DNA of 64,000 nt from Pratylenchus scribneri (GCA_030063045.1 JAQSEB010000007.1:806001-870000), one strand, 5' to 3'. Shown: positions 37,885-50,326, counted from the first letter of the stretch. Program-made: numbers and translations. The notes: generated by a model not told the origin, from the letters alone.

Positions 37885-39873
37885 ATGAGTATTATGTTTG
37901 CAAATCGTCAACAGCCCGCTGGGGCCGGCTACCTTTTGGAATTCCAGGTATCATTTAACCAGTTTTTTTTTGTTTATTAACTTTTAATTTAAAGGCTGGT
38001 CGAACTAATATTGAGGATGGATCTACACCGGAAAAGCGAAAAGCGGTGGCCATGCCAGCACAAGGACTTGTCTACGTTCGTCATTCCCCGGATGATCAAT
38101 TGCTGCATTTTTGTTGGAAGGATCGACAAACCAACAAAACTGAATTGGTTGATTTTTTCCATCATTTAAATCATTAAAAATAAAATTAAGGATTTGATCG
38201 TTTTCCCGGGTGAAACCGAATTTCTTCGCATAAATGAATGCAAGGATGGTCGCGTTTTCATGCTCAAATTCAAAAACGGCACAGAACGCTATCTCTTCTG
38301 GATGCAAGAACCAAACGAGGACAAAGATGCGGAACTGGCCAAAAAGATGAATGATTTGTTGAGCAATGCTCCACCAACTCGAACACCCGCCGCCGCTCAA
38401 CCCAACCGAAATCAATTCGCTGCTCTGAACCAGGCCATCGGCGGAAACCTCGATGAAATTGGTGCTCTCAGCAATATGGATCAAAATCGTAAATATTTTA
38501 TTAGTCCGAAATTTTCATTAAAAAACTTTTAGAATTGATGCGTCTGTTCTCGTTGATGAATGGAACCGGAAATGCGGCCGATTTACTCCCACAATTGATT
38601 GGTTCGACTCCAAACGCGACTAAGTTTGTTTAAAAATATCTTCAAATGGAAATTATAAGAGTTTAAACCCACAATTTGAAAAGACTCAATAATTCGGAAT
38701 AATTTTTTGGGAAAATAAACCTTACCGAGCCTTAATCTTATAATAAGCATTAACTAAAGGTCATCCATTCAATTTTACAAATGGACTCAAATTCGACCAA
38801 ATTTATACTAAAAAAATTAATAAAAATTTTCATTTTCAAATTTTTAGTCCAAGTCAAGCCGTCCCAATGAATCCACTTGCGGCTTTGCTTGGTCAACCCG
38901 CCACTAAACCGGCGGGCGGTACCGGCTCCAAAGAAGGAACAACTCCAGTGGTCGGCAGCACACAGAAGGGAGGAATGGCTGTCAATGCTCAAATGTTAAG
39001 TCAAATTATCAGCGCAATACCGCCAACCACAGCCAATGGAGGACAAACTAATCGCCAACCGGCCGTTGAACTATCCACCATGCTGACACGCGGAAATACA
39101 CAGGAGGTTTGTTCTTAAGCTGGCTTTAATTTATAAAGAACGAAAAAGTTTTTTGAAATTTCATCCCGAAGAGGGGATGCTTTGCAAAATTAGGGGTGAC
39201 AGGTTCAATTCCTCTCAGAGGCAAATAATTTTTTTTTCTTCTTTGGTTTTCACTTTTATGCATTTTTATATATTCTACTGTTCCTTTCTAGTCGAAATAC
39301 AATAAGTAGGACAAAAATTTTAACCCGATAAATAATAAATTATTAAAATTGATTTAAAATTTAATTTAAAGGTTGTCGAGAAGTACAAGGAAGATCTTTT
39401 GCCGCATTTGCCCAATCAAAATGGATTACAAAATGAAAGCACTGAATTGGCTCAAACTGTGGGCAATCCTCAATTTCAAGTGACTGCGGACATGGTTGGT
39501 CAGGTAAAAAAACAATTAATTTCCTCTCCAAAATATATTTTCCCTACGGCAATTTAGACACTGCAAACTGGACAAATGAGTGCAGCCCTTGAGCAATTCA
39601 AACTGGACAAACCGGTGGTGGATGCAGCAAAGAACGGCGATTTGGTGGAATTTGCTGAGAAACTGACAGCCCAACAAGGTAAGCCCATAAATTCAACATT
39701 TTTTTGACCATTTTCCTTAAGTTGACAAGAAAATCGAGGAAGAATCGAACCAGGAAGAGAATGTCGATTCCGCGCAGAAGAAAGGGAAGGCAAGGGAGAA
39801 GAAAGAAGAGGAAAAGGATAAGCAAGCAAAAGAGCCGCCACGGAAGGATGATGATAATATGGAATTGGACTGA
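37885..39873 (+). CDS. ADRM1: Proteasomal ubiquitin receptor ADRM1/Rpn13
   Basis: Rpn13 binds ubiquitin at the proteasome lid/base and recruits the deubiquitinase UCH37. Eight exons (37885-37947, 37995-38147, 38191-38488, 38533-38623, 38848-39106, 39372-39503, 39558-39678, 39722-39873) join in phase to 422 residues (human 407). The N-terminal Pru domain shows [20 protein letters not shown] strands, [20 protein letters not shown] and [13 protein letters not shown] Pro/Gly/Thr-rich linker follows. The DEUBAD region includes [15 protein letters not shown] and [21 protein letters not shown]. The C-terminus is Lys/Glu/Asp rich, ending DDDNMELD. A short T-arm-like sequence (GGTTCAATTCCTC, about 39200) lies in intron 5. 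Confidence 0.95.
39170..39235 (+). repeat. Possible tRNA 3'-half-like fragment in ADRM1 intron 5
   Basis: The intron holds GACAGGTTCAATTCCTCTC, similar to a tRNA T arm and B box, after a GGGGATGC segment. No A box or acceptor pairing is seen. Confidence 0.25.
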
Positions 39874-41422
39874 TAAAATTGACATTAATTGATTGATTTG
39901 ATGAATATTATTTTGTGACCACGTCATATATGTTAAACTTATTTCGGATGAATTTTTTGAAATGATAAAACTTTGACCTTTTACTAATATTAGAAATAAT
40001 TTATTCGCTTTAAAAATTGTGGCTTTTCTTTTTCTTCACACCTTCAGTATTTTTATTTTGGGTACAGAAAATGAATGGCAGAAAATGAGTAAATACTTAA
40101 CTAAGAAATTTGTAGAAAATTAGATGAATAAATGAGATGAAAGGGGAATTGGTTATTTAATGAGAGAATCAGAATTAATTACAATCGCAAATCAGAATTA
40201 CATTACAAATCAGAATTACAATTACAATCGCAAATCAGAATTACAATTACAATCGCAAATCAGAATTACAATTACAATTACAAATCAGAATTACAATTAC
40301 AATCGCAAATCAGAATTACAATTACAATTACAAATCAGAATTACAATTACAATCGCAAATCAGAATTACAATTACAATTACAAATCAGAATTACAATTAC
40401 AATCGCAAATCAGAATTACAATTACAATTACAAATCAGAATTACAATTACAATCGCAAATCAGAATTACAATTACAAATCAGAATTACAATTACAAATCA
40501 GAATTACAATTACAAATGAGAATTACAATTACAATCGCAAATCAGAATTACAATTACAAATCAGAATTACAATTACAATCGCAAATCAGAATTACAATTA
40601 CAATTACAAATCAGAATTACAATTACAATCGCAAATCAGAATTACAATTACAAATCAGAATTACAATTACAATTACACATCAGAATTACAATTACAATTA
40701 CACAATTCCCCTTTTCTTTCACCTTTCTTTCAATTATTTATATCCCTTCTTTACAAATAGACAAATATGTACATAGTAAAATAATTTATTCGCATTTTTA
40801 AATTAAAATTTTAAAGGATCTTTTGTGTGAAAATTGTTTTAAGGTAGTTTTATTTTGTGACAATACTCAATTTAATAATAATAAAAATGATTGAATCAGG
40901 CGGTCAATTGATGAAATATTTGAACTTTGAATACAATGTTTGAAAGACATTAACAAGCCGGTTTAGGCGCGTTTTTGTGGGTTTGATGAGACAAAAATCA
41001 GTGAATGGTAAATATTTTTGACATATATATTGCACATTATGTTCGGCCGAATTAGGAAAATTATTGAAAGACGAAAAAATTATAAATTAAAGTAAATTGG
41101 AATGGAAAATAAAATAAAATGGTGAATAATTTAAAGGTGGCGGCAAATTTTTAGGCAATTTAAAAGAGAAAATGGCAAAAAATAGAATTTAAAAATGATA
41201 ATAAGGAGGAATTTTTAATGGCCAAGAATGGGGTGTGATTGATATATTGTTGGAAAGGAAAGAAAAAGTGATCAACTAATTGGCAGACAGTCAGCTGGTA
41301 CAATATGAAAAAAATGAAAGGAAAATGAATGGAATACGGAGCCATTTTATGGAATGGAAGGAAGGAAAAAAGTTGAATGGAATCAAATTAAAATTAATGA
41401 GGAATTAAAATAAATTAATGTG
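39874..41422. other. Convergent intergenic region, ADRM1 / lin-42
   Basis: Holds the 3' ends of two converging genes and satellite array B1. The remaining ~700 bp to the right is AT-rich with no coding signal. Confidence 0.5.
40160..40700 (+). repeat. 25/19-bp satellite array B1
   Basis: Tandem units CAAATCAGAATTACAATTA with or without the extra six bases CAATCG, about 25 units. It lies in the convergent spacer between ADRM1 and lin-42. It shares its sequence with the larger array at 60355-62840. Confidence 0.95.
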
Positions 41423-44400
41423 TCAGTTGTTGAATTGATTATGATGATTATGGCCAATGGCATTGGTGGATGCCATTTCTTGTTGCTGTTGGAACAGTTT
41501 CAATGCCAACGTATTCTTTGCGGCATTTGCCGCCTGCAAAAGTTGTTCCAGCAAATGTGGATGATGATGGATGCCGGCGGCATTTGTGGTCAATGCACGG
41601 AGAAGATTCTCATTGGACAGACCAATTTGATGATTGCCGCCAAGCAATGGGAATACGGTAGCGTTGGATTGGTCTACTGTTGCTGGGAAAGGCGTAAAGA
41701 AAGATGGAGGCGGATGTTTAAGCGGACAGCAAATTGGATTCTGGAAAAATCCCAAAAATTTAAATGAAATTGACGCTGAAGGACCACCTCTAGATGATTG
41801 GTGCCTGTGGCCATTCCACCATCACTTCCCCTTCTGAATTGTTTTGCCGGCGAGGATGATTCCATTCGATCGAACTGTAAATTTAAAATTTTGACATTTA
41901 CAATTATAAATCCGGATAAGCTCCAGCTTTTAACTATACTTGCCGCCATTTATAATAACTCATTAAGGGCTAAAACAATTTGAATGATTTTACTATCAAA
42001 TTAAAGGGAAGACTTTTGGCTATCCAATAATATAAATTTTATTTAAATTGGTTCAGAATTTATGAAGTTGTGCACAAAAAATCATTAAAAAATTCGCTAA
42101 TCCATAGTAAAGGTCATTTTCATGGTTTTTATTGGGCAGTCAATTTTGGGTCAATTTAAATAAAATTAATATCATTTGATAGCCAAAAGTCTATTCTTTA
42201 ATTTGTTATTAGAATAACCAAAAGTTGTTGAATCCTTGATTAGTTATCATAAACGGCGACAAGTTGACTGGATGAAAGTTAGGCTGCACAATTCTGAATC
42301 CTACCTGTCCTCCACTGGCCGATCGTTTCAGCCCATTTTCCGTTTTGGCACTCAGCCTCCGACGCCAATGATCCCGGCATTCCTCCTCCCAGCGCTGATC
42401 ATGCTGCAGCAATAATTCCCGAGTCAGCGAGGGCGATCCACTCTTTGGATGATGATGGCCAATTTGATCGGTAAAAATGCCTTCTGATTCTCGTTGGCCT
42501 CCGAATTCATCGTTGTTTTCCTCACGTGATTGACTTTGACTTTTCAACAGTCGATGCACATTTTCCAGGCAATTAATCTGCAAAATTTAATTTATTAATT
42601 AAGCAATTAATGGATGGAATTGACTTGATTATATGAAAGTTGTTGATTGGTTTGGCTAATAATTTCATCCTTTTGTACAATGTGTTGATCCGAAATTTGC
42701 ATCAATTCATTAGTGGCATTTTGGCCATCTTCTAACAATTGTTGATGTTGAGAATTAATGTCAGGAACTGGCTGGAAATAAAAAAGAAATTAGCACTAAA
42801 AAAGGTGGTAATGCGGGTAGGGGACATTTCACTATTTGGGTAATTCTTTTGGCCCATAGCTCAGCAAAATTGCCAATCTGTGAAGGTGATATGCTATTTT
42901 AAAGCCTAAAGTGCCCTCAAAAAAGTGGCTTATTTTTATTTCTTAAATTCCAGCTTTAAAGAAAGTTATATACCTTTGAGTATAATAAACCCGATTTTTT
43001 GAGGAAAAGTCATTTATTTTACAAATTATTTTAATTTTTCAAAAAATTTGCTTAGCCACTTTTAAGAGGACATCTAAGGCTTTCTAATGATATATCGCTT
43101 TCCCAAATTGGTTATCGCCTCATTAAGATATGGCTAAAATTTCGGTGGGAAAGGACCTCGGAAAGAAGGGCATGAACAAATGTGGCGGCTTGTTGCTCTC
43201 CAAAATGTTGTTGATGATGATTTTCTGCATTATTTTCCTTTGCCAATTGGCCATCACCACCATCAAGAGTAGCCGTGAATGTGTGCCTTCCAACTACCTG
43301 AAAATTAAGGAGGGATTATGTGCTATGGAGCCAGTAGTATCCAATTTGTCGCCTTTTAAAATAACTCATCAAGAATTCAGCCTATTATGATAATTTTGAT
43401 ATAGAATTAAAGAGCTGACTTTTGGCTATCAAATAATATTTATTTAAATTGGTTCAGAATTGATGAAGTTATGTACAAAAAGACATTCAAAATGACCTTT
43501 ACTCTAGATTAGCGAAATTTTCAATGGTTTTTTGCCCATAAATCCATCAATTCTGAGCCAATTTAAATAAAATTAATATTATTTGATAGCCAAAAGTCTA
43601 TTCTTTAATTTGATACTAAAATTATCAAAATTGGCTCCATCCTTGCTGAATTATTATAAATGGCGCCAGTGGCATATTCCAATGAATTGCCACCAACCAT
43701 TTCAATATGCCGAGTCCACGGATTCACGAAAGCGGCCCATTCACTGTCCACCGCAATGGATTTGCCGGAATAGGCGAGCAAATGAAGGCCCGGAGTCCGG
43801 ACAATTTGGATGCCGGCACCGGAATGCAACTGTTGATGGACATCCCGAATTTTGGCCGCATCATCCGGATGAACAAGGCTGAACAATGATTTGCCGGTCA
43901 CCTCGCTGGGAAAATGGCCCAGCAATGGGATAGAGCTGTGAAGGGGAAATATTTTATTTATTTGCTTTGGCCTAAATGAAAATGAATGGTCCTTTTTAAA
44001 TGGGAAATTCTATCATAAATGAATGTTTCCCTCATTTATAATTTTAGGCCTTAATTATTAAAATAATCAAAAAACAAATAAAGAATTGGAATTTAAACAA
44101 ACTTATTCTAAACAAATAAAAATGTAAGTGGTTATTTTAAATATTTATGTGCCAAAATGTTGCATTTTCTTCTTCCACTATTAGCCAAAATTCCCCTCCT
44201 TTCCCTCTCGTTTTGATGTGCCAATGGCCACAAATGTGGCGACAACCAGTGCCAGCCTTTGTGGCAAATCCCTTCCTTTTTTCCCTCATTTAGTCTATCA
44301 AAAATTCAAATTACCACAACAAATATATAAAATATTCTCCCCAATTTTTGGATAAGTCAAGGCCTTTCATAGAAAATGGCCAGCTTCATTTTTTTCAGTG

Positions 44401-47400
44401 AAAAGGGGGATCATAAATTTTGTTGCGAATTTAGATTTGATTACCATCCAAAAGGGATGCAAATTAGTGGCTAAATAAATTGCCTCGAAAATCCCCCAAA
44501 ATCCCCACAAAATATGGCCTCAAATAAGATGACCCCAAAATTCATGCCTTTGCCTTTCCTTTCTTCTTCGCCACTTTCCCCTTGAGGGAGGCGGTAAACA
44601 ATGAGTTCGGAAGGGGCGAAGGGGCTAGTCTAGCTTCGACCAATGGTCACTTTTCCCTCGTGGGGACGGAGGTCGGAGGAGAGTAGCCTCGTGCCCGGCA
44701 GCAATGTCCACTCGCCCCCCTCCCCTCCCATCGCTTTCGGGGCTAATTGCCGTCCCTGGTGCTGCCGGCGACTCGCCACTCCCTTCCATTTCCTCGCACC
44801 AAAAGCAATGGACGGCTTGTTGCGGCTTTTGGGGGCAAGAAGGGGGGCCAATGGAGAGGGCGGTGGCGGCTGGTGCGGGGGCAAAGAAGAAGGGAAGGAA
44901 AGGGGCTGCTGGTCGGCGGTGTCTGCTGGGGATGGGCGCCGGCTGGTGCTGCTGGGCAGCCGAAGGGGAGGGAGTGGACGCCCGAGGCGGGGAAATTTGG
45001 GCCATCGGCCGGGGGCAAAAGGGGGCGAGTGACCAATAGATGGTGGGGGCTACGGAGTGACCATTGCAACGAATGGACTGAATATAAAGGGGAAGGGAGG
45101 CGAATTTGTGACCAATGGTCCTTTTCTACACACTCTTTTGGGATCGGCGATGAAATTGCTGGATGGATGGACCTCTTTTGGGGCAATAAATCACGCGAAC
45201 ATTGTGTTTGAGCCTATTTGGAAGAATCCATTTGAAATGTTATGTGGTAAATGTGTGTATTGTGGATGGGCGATGACCCCGATTCCGCGTGGGGATGGGG
45301 GCAAGATGTGAGTGACCCGGATTTGAATCGCCTCGGGGGGTAAATATATTAAAGGAGAAGATCCTATAAAGGACTGGGAGAGGCGAATCCAAATTTAAAT
45401 TTTAATATTAGAATTTTCTTATCACCTCACAAGGTTAGTTCAGTCGGTAGAGGCTTTAGTTTTACCCAAGAGGGGTCCAAGTTCGATTCCCGGTTGCGTC
45501 CAATATTTTTTTGTGAATTTATTTGTATAAAATTTGTTTTAAAAAGTCAATTTTACCATCAATTTTGGGTTTTCTGAATTCCAATTTTCAATTTCCCTTT
45601 CGCCATTTTTTTTATTCCAATTCGGCGGATTGATTGTGACCTAGTTCCACTCATTTATTCGCCCCTTTTTTCCAATCTTTTGGGAAATTTCGCATTCCAG
45701 TTTTTTTGAAGAATGCCCAAAGTGAAACTCAAAGGGAATTTGCTCACTTTGAATCCAAATAGATGAGGGCACATCCGGAATTGTGCCGTGTTGTGAAAGT
45801 CAATTGTTGCTGTTGATCGTTTTCCTTAATTTCGTTGCTACTGCCGGTGGGAATTGGACGAAGCAGTGCGCCACTTTGTACGCAGAACAATTGAATGTTG
45901 GCCAAACGACGGGCCACCGATTCGGGGTCAACCGAGAATTCGCAGAGCAATTCGCAAGCACGCACTGTTGACTCATTCCCCCTGCCGAGAAAATAAAGGA
46001 TTAAAATTCCAATTTATTAAATGGATTTTCCCTCCTATTTCCTGAAGAAGCCAACTTATCGCCATTCAAAATAACTCAACAAGGATGAAGCCACTTTTGA
46101 TGATTTTGATATTAAATTAAAGAGTAGACTTTTAGCTATCTAATGATATAACTTTAAATTAAAGAGTAGACTTTTAGCTATCTAATGATATAACTTTTAT
46201 TTAAATTGGTTCAGAATTAATGAAATTATGGCCAAAAAGCCATTTAAAATGACCTTTACTAAGAATTAACAAAATTTTCACTGATTTTTTGGTCATAATT
46301 TTTATCAATTCTAAGCCACTTTAATAAAATTAATATCAGAGGACAGCCAAAAGTCTGCTCTTTAATTTGGTTATAAAATTATCAAAATTGGCTCACATTT
46401 AGGTTTAATTATCCTGCGACAAATTAGGGGCACATCCTTTTATCCCTTATGGCTTATTTTCCCCTTTTCCATCATCCCATCCAAATTCCATTCCATTACT
46501 GACCATTTCATTCGTGCATACATTCGTCGTCGGGAATGGCCACAAAATGCATTCAACAACATTGTTTGTGGCCCCTTCCCATGTAAAAGTGCCAAAAGGG
46601 AATCGCCTGGCTTCAAAACGCCACTCAATGTCAATTCATCGTTGCCACCTCGATTCATCGTCGAAGCATCCTGGCATTCCAAAACAATTCCCTCGGGCAA
46701 CGAAACGAACAATTGGCCAAGGTAACGTCGGCCCAACATCGGTTGACTTTGTTGTTGTTGTGGCTGTTGGGCAACGGCAAAATCAGCAGAGCCGCCACTT
46801 TGCGGTGATCCACACGATTTGAGCAGTTGCAAATCAGTGGGCGCCGAAACAATGGCAGTGGATTGTTGTTGTTCAATTTTGATGGGTGGCGATTGTTCCC
46901 GAACGGGTGATGTAATGGAAGAGGACGGTGAATTGGCCGGTGGCGAAGGAGCAATGGTGGCCGTTTGGCATTGGGAATGATGAAGCTTAAATAATGGGAC
47001 TTAAATTAAGGATTTGGTTGTGGTGAAATTTGTGGCCTTTACCAAAAAACAATAACCGAGTAAAATTTAAGGCTTAACGCTTAATTAGATTAAGGACTTG
47101 GGTTAGGTGTTGGGGTTTAGGCTAAAGACTTTAGATCAAGAAGGATGAATTTTTTTGGTCTAATTTCGCTTTAATAAGGGAGCCAAAATTCGTGGCCACT
47201 AATTTCGGTTGACCCGGATTTGGATGGGTTTAATATGCTGGCTTATTTCTCAATGATTTATGGAATCTACCTATTCATCCACATTTATTCTCTCAATTAA
47301 ATGTGATAAATGTAAGTAAGTATGACTTAACAGAAAATTGTTGGAGAAAAGGGGAAATGTGAAGGCAGCAAAATTTGCATAAAATTTGTTTGGAATGGAG

Positions 47401-48408
47401 GAAGGGGACCGGGGGCACAATGGTCAGCACATCAGCTGGACCGAAGAGTTGGTTGGTTGGTTGGCATCCGACCCACCGACCGAATGACCTGCTACTGACT
47501 TTTGGGTGGAGGATGGGCGAAATGGGGGCAATGAAGAATGGGTGGGGGGGGGGGGGGGGGGGGAGGGGAGAGGAATTGCTTTGTTCATTTTGGGTCAGCT
47601 GGACGAACAAAAAAACGATGGCATCCTAAAACACCCTTTTTGTGCCACCTTTTTGCCTTTCTTAAAAATGCCATTCCCTCTAGGAAAATGTGCCCTTCTC
47701 CGTTGATCTCCTCTTTCCTTTGTTCCCCTTTCCTTCCCCCAAATGAGACTGACCATTTGAAGGGCTTTGTCCAATGCGTCCAATGTGCTAAGGCGACGAA
47801 TTCCTCCTCCCACTCGGCCATCGTTTTGCCTGACTGCCAATTTGATTTGGGCCAGAAAATGCTGTGAAATTCAAGGGGTCATTTTTGGGTAGAGGGATAA
47901 TTTGAATACCACCGATTAAGTATCTAAGAGAGGCTTTTGGCCATAGATTAATAAGGCGATCGCCAATTTAGGAAGGCGATATGCCTTTCGAAAGCCCAAA
48001 AAGTCCTCTAAAAAGTGGCCCATTTAAATCTTAGAAATTCAGCTTTTTGAAAAATTTACATCTCATTGAGTGTAATAAATCCGATTTTTGGAGGAAAAGC
48101 CATTTACTGTATATAAAATATTAAATTTCCCAAAAATTAGTTAAGCAGCTTTTTAGAGGACTTTCAGGGCTTTCGAATGGCATATCGCCTTCCTGAATTG
48201 GTTGTTTCCTTGTTGAGCTATGGATTCAATTGTCCTGTCTCCACATTATTGTGCCTACCTGATGAAGTCGTTTCCTCCTTGCCAACTTTGATGAGATCAA
48301 CGGTGGCATTTCCCTGCTGCTTGGCCGAGGTGATCTGGCCTCATTTTCGATGTTGGCATTAGGAAGGATTGCCGTCGGTGGCAAAGATTCAGCCAAATAA
48401 GGAGCCAT
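41423..48408 (-). CDS. lin-42: PERIOD-family PAS protein (LIN-42 orthologue)
   Basis: PERIOD/LIN-42 proteins are nuclear PAS repressors; in C. elegans LIN-42 times larval moults. Ten exons join in phase to 725 residues: 48408-48259, 47861-47754, 46985-46504, 45981-45748, 43935-43698, 43297-43157, 42771-42625, 42577-42305, 41874-41788, 41740-41423. Residues 51-86 form a PER-type helix before PAS-A (RRLSTLDALDKALQM). PAS-A runs from about 171 (LGQLFVSLPEGIVLE). PAS-B (about 308-412) has TTRHNSGCALIYLD, LLGHFPSEVTGKSLF, FVNPWTRHIEM and VVGRHTF. The casein-kinase-1-binding module follows: SYNQINCLENVHRLLKS (SYQ, about 496) and SLTRELLLQHDQRW (LT, about 550). The tail is Gln/Asn/His rich. Most large introns carry foldback elements. 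Confidence 0.92.
41942..42260. mobile_element. Foldback element family 2, copy a
   Basis: Palindrome with outer ends GCCATTTATAATAACTCATT and AGTTATCATAAACGGC and inner words CTTTTGGCTATCCAA and GATAGCCAAAAGTC. It nearly fills the lin-42 intron 41875-42304. Confidence 0.7.
42845..43142. mobile_element. Foldback element family 1, copy g
   Basis: Family-1 palindrome in the lin-42 intron 42772-43156. Its right end lies within about 15 bp of the exon-6 donor site. Confidence 0.7.
43349..43666. mobile_element. Foldback element family 2, copy b
   Basis: Palindrome with AATAACTCATCAAG on the left and TTATTATAAATGGCGCC on the right, in the lin-42 intron 43298-43697 that splits the end of PAS-B. Confidence 0.7.
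43936..45747. other. Large lin-42 intron 4 with GC-rich core
   Basis: The 1.8-kb intron between the two PAS-B exons. AT-rich flanks surround a GC-rich, CpG-containing core at about 44590-45120, whose open frames are low complexity (Pro, Ala, Gly). A tRNA-like sequence follows at 45428-45502. No splice-consistent coding exon is seen in the core; an internal promoter is possible. Confidence 0.45.
45428..45502 (+). pseudogene. tRNA-like pseudogene in lin-42 intron 4
   Basis: An A-box-like TAGTTCAGTCGGTAGAG and a B-box-like GTTCGATTCCCGG are spaced as in a tRNA. Stems are poor: the T stem has 3 of 5 pairs and the acceptor stem few. It lies antisense to lin-42. A working tRNA is unlikely. Confidence 0.45.
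46058..46415. mobile_element. Foldback element family 2, copy c
   Basis: Third family-2 palindrome in lin-42 (intron 45982-46503). Its left arm carries a 42-bp tandem duplication at 46114-46197 (the word AAAGAGTAGACTTTTAGC twice), absent from the other copies. Confidence 0.65.
46986..47753. other. lin-42 intron 2 with poly-G tract
   Basis: The 768-bp intron between the PER helix exon and the PAS-A exon. It holds a run of 20 G at 47544-47563 (poly-C in the transcript). No other feature is seen. Confidence 0.5.
47933..48225. mobile_element. Foldback element family 1, copy h
   Basis: Family-1 palindrome filling most of lin-42 intron 1 (47862-48258). The right end reads TTCCTTGTTGAGCTATGG. Confidence 0.7.
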
Positions 48409-50326
48409 AATATTTTTGAAGTGGATGAAGGGAGGAGGGAAATGGCAGTGTCAGTGTTGAGCAATGGAAAAAAGAATTGGGGCACGGCCTAATTTGTTTC
48501 TATAATTTGTGTGGATTTGCCCCTCTGTAAATTGGCTAATTGAAAATTTGAAAATTCGCCTCAAAAATAAATTTTTTTCTGGGCACAATAATTTATTTTC
48601 CAGCCGCAATTCGATGTGATGGACCCTGAGGGGTAAAATGACCAATGGACTGGGTGGGGGAGGCAACCATTTTGGGTGGGTGGCTGATGGTGACCGGCTG
48701 GTTCGTTGATGAACAAAATGGGGTTGAGAGTGCACCGAATCCCCCGGCCCCTCTCGGACTGTGAATTGTGTGAGTGAATCGCCCCGCCGGCTTTCCCCGC
48801 GAAAAGCCTTCCCCCTCGCCCCTCCTTTTGCCCACCACCACAAAGTCAGAGTCGCACCCCCTTGCCCCTCCGGTCGTGACGGGGCGAGAAGGCCGAGAGG
48901 ATGACACCGCGAGCACAAAATTGAAATGAAATGATGATGAGCGAGTAGGGCAACCAGCGGGAGCAACGGTAGTGGCGGAAGCTGTTGGGGGCAGTCGCCA
49001 CCATCCCCTGAGGGGCTGACCGTGCCCATGCCGTTCTATCCATGGCCAAAAAATGACTATTGGTTGGCCATGGAAGAGGAATTCTTCTAAAGGAATGACC
49101 AACTGAATACCCCTTTAATTCGAAGAAAAAGGACATCCTGAGCCATTCTTTTGTTCATAGCTCAATAAGGAAGCAACCAATTTTGGAAGGCGATATGCCA
49201 TTCAAAAGCTCTAGATGTCCTTTAAAAAGTGGCTTAATTATTTTTTGGAAAATTTTAAACAATTTTAAAATAAGCGGCTTTTCCTAAAATACGAGTTTAT
49301 TATACTCAAAGGCTTGAAGCTTTTTTAAATTTAGGTTTTCCTCAAACTTTTTTAAGGCTACTTTTTAAAGGATATCTAGGGCTTTCGAGTGGCATATCGC
49401 CTTCCGAAATTGGTTACTTCCTTGTCAAGTTATGGCAAAAAAACCTACCACTACCTCTCACCGTTCTCTTCTATTAGCCAAAAATGACCATTGGTTGGCT
49501 ATTGAGGAGGGGAATTCGGTAGGACTGACCAATAACCCTTTAAATTTGACTGAGAGTATCCCTCCCTGTCCCAATCGGTGGGTGTTGTTGTTGCGAATTC
49601 GGAGGAAATGAGGGGACACATTCCTTTCGGCTGGTTAGTGCCAGCTTCACAACCGGCGACGGGACTGACCGCCACGAGGAGGGGCGAGAGGAGGCCCTTT
49701 CAGCCGGCCGCCGGTCATCGTTTGTGACTCCGCCCTATTTGCGGCGGCGTGCCTGGCGGGGAAAGGCCGAGGGCGACTCCGATGGGTCAGCGGCGGTCAG
49801 CAATGGTGGGGGAAGGGACTGGGTCAGTTGGGGGAAGGGGCGAGAAGACGACCACCCAACGGGGGCAAAAGGGGACTAATGAAGAGAAGTGGCTGTTGGT
49901 GGCTGGAAAGAGGATATATGGATGGAGGGCATTTGGAGGAAATGGGCGCTGGAGGGGAACATTGAGCGGACTGGCACGGTGCTGTGGGCGAATGGGGAGG
50001 GTGGAGGAGGAATGCGCACAAATGCCGACCAGCACCGTGGAGGAGGAGCAGAATGGGCTGGACCGGTCAATTTTTGGGATGGGAACATGAGCAAACATGA
50101 CATCCGGGGGAGGGGTGGATGCCGAATGGACAGTAGACTGGTTGGATCTATGGAAAAGGAGGATGGATGGAAGGCACAGAGGATGGCACCGAATTTAATA
50201 TTAAAATTGGAAATATCATGGAAGGATAAAATAAATTTATTCAAAAATAAAAATAATGGCAAAATTGGTCAAAATCAACAAAATTTGTTACTAAATATTT
50301 AAGTGATTAATGCACTTCTCACAATT
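48409..50326. promoter_or_regulatory. lin-42 upstream region, GC-rich
   Basis: This is 1.9 kb between the lin-42 start and the ATAD3 stop, expected to hold the lin-42 promoter. Two GC-rich, CpG-containing blocks (about 48640-49030 and 49560-50110) flank one foldback element. Long open frames here are low complexity and have no splice support. Confidence 0.4.
49147..49443. mobile_element. Foldback element family 1, copy i
   Basis: Family-1 palindrome upstream of lin-42. It is flanked by two copies of a ~70-bp sequence (from about 49047 and 49479), both with ATTGGTTGGC and CCCTTTAA words. Confidence 0.7.

Noticed and set aside
43130..43390. 86-codon plus-strand frame with a hydrophobic segment
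   Set aside because: It is antisense to lin-42 exon 6 (VVGRHTF...), which is needed to complete PAS-B, and runs into foldback elements at both ends.
44625..45211. Frames of 110-150 codons in both strands of lin-42 intron 4
   Set aside because: GC-rich DNA simply has few stops; translations are Pro/Ala/Gly low complexity and lin-42 exons join in phase without them.
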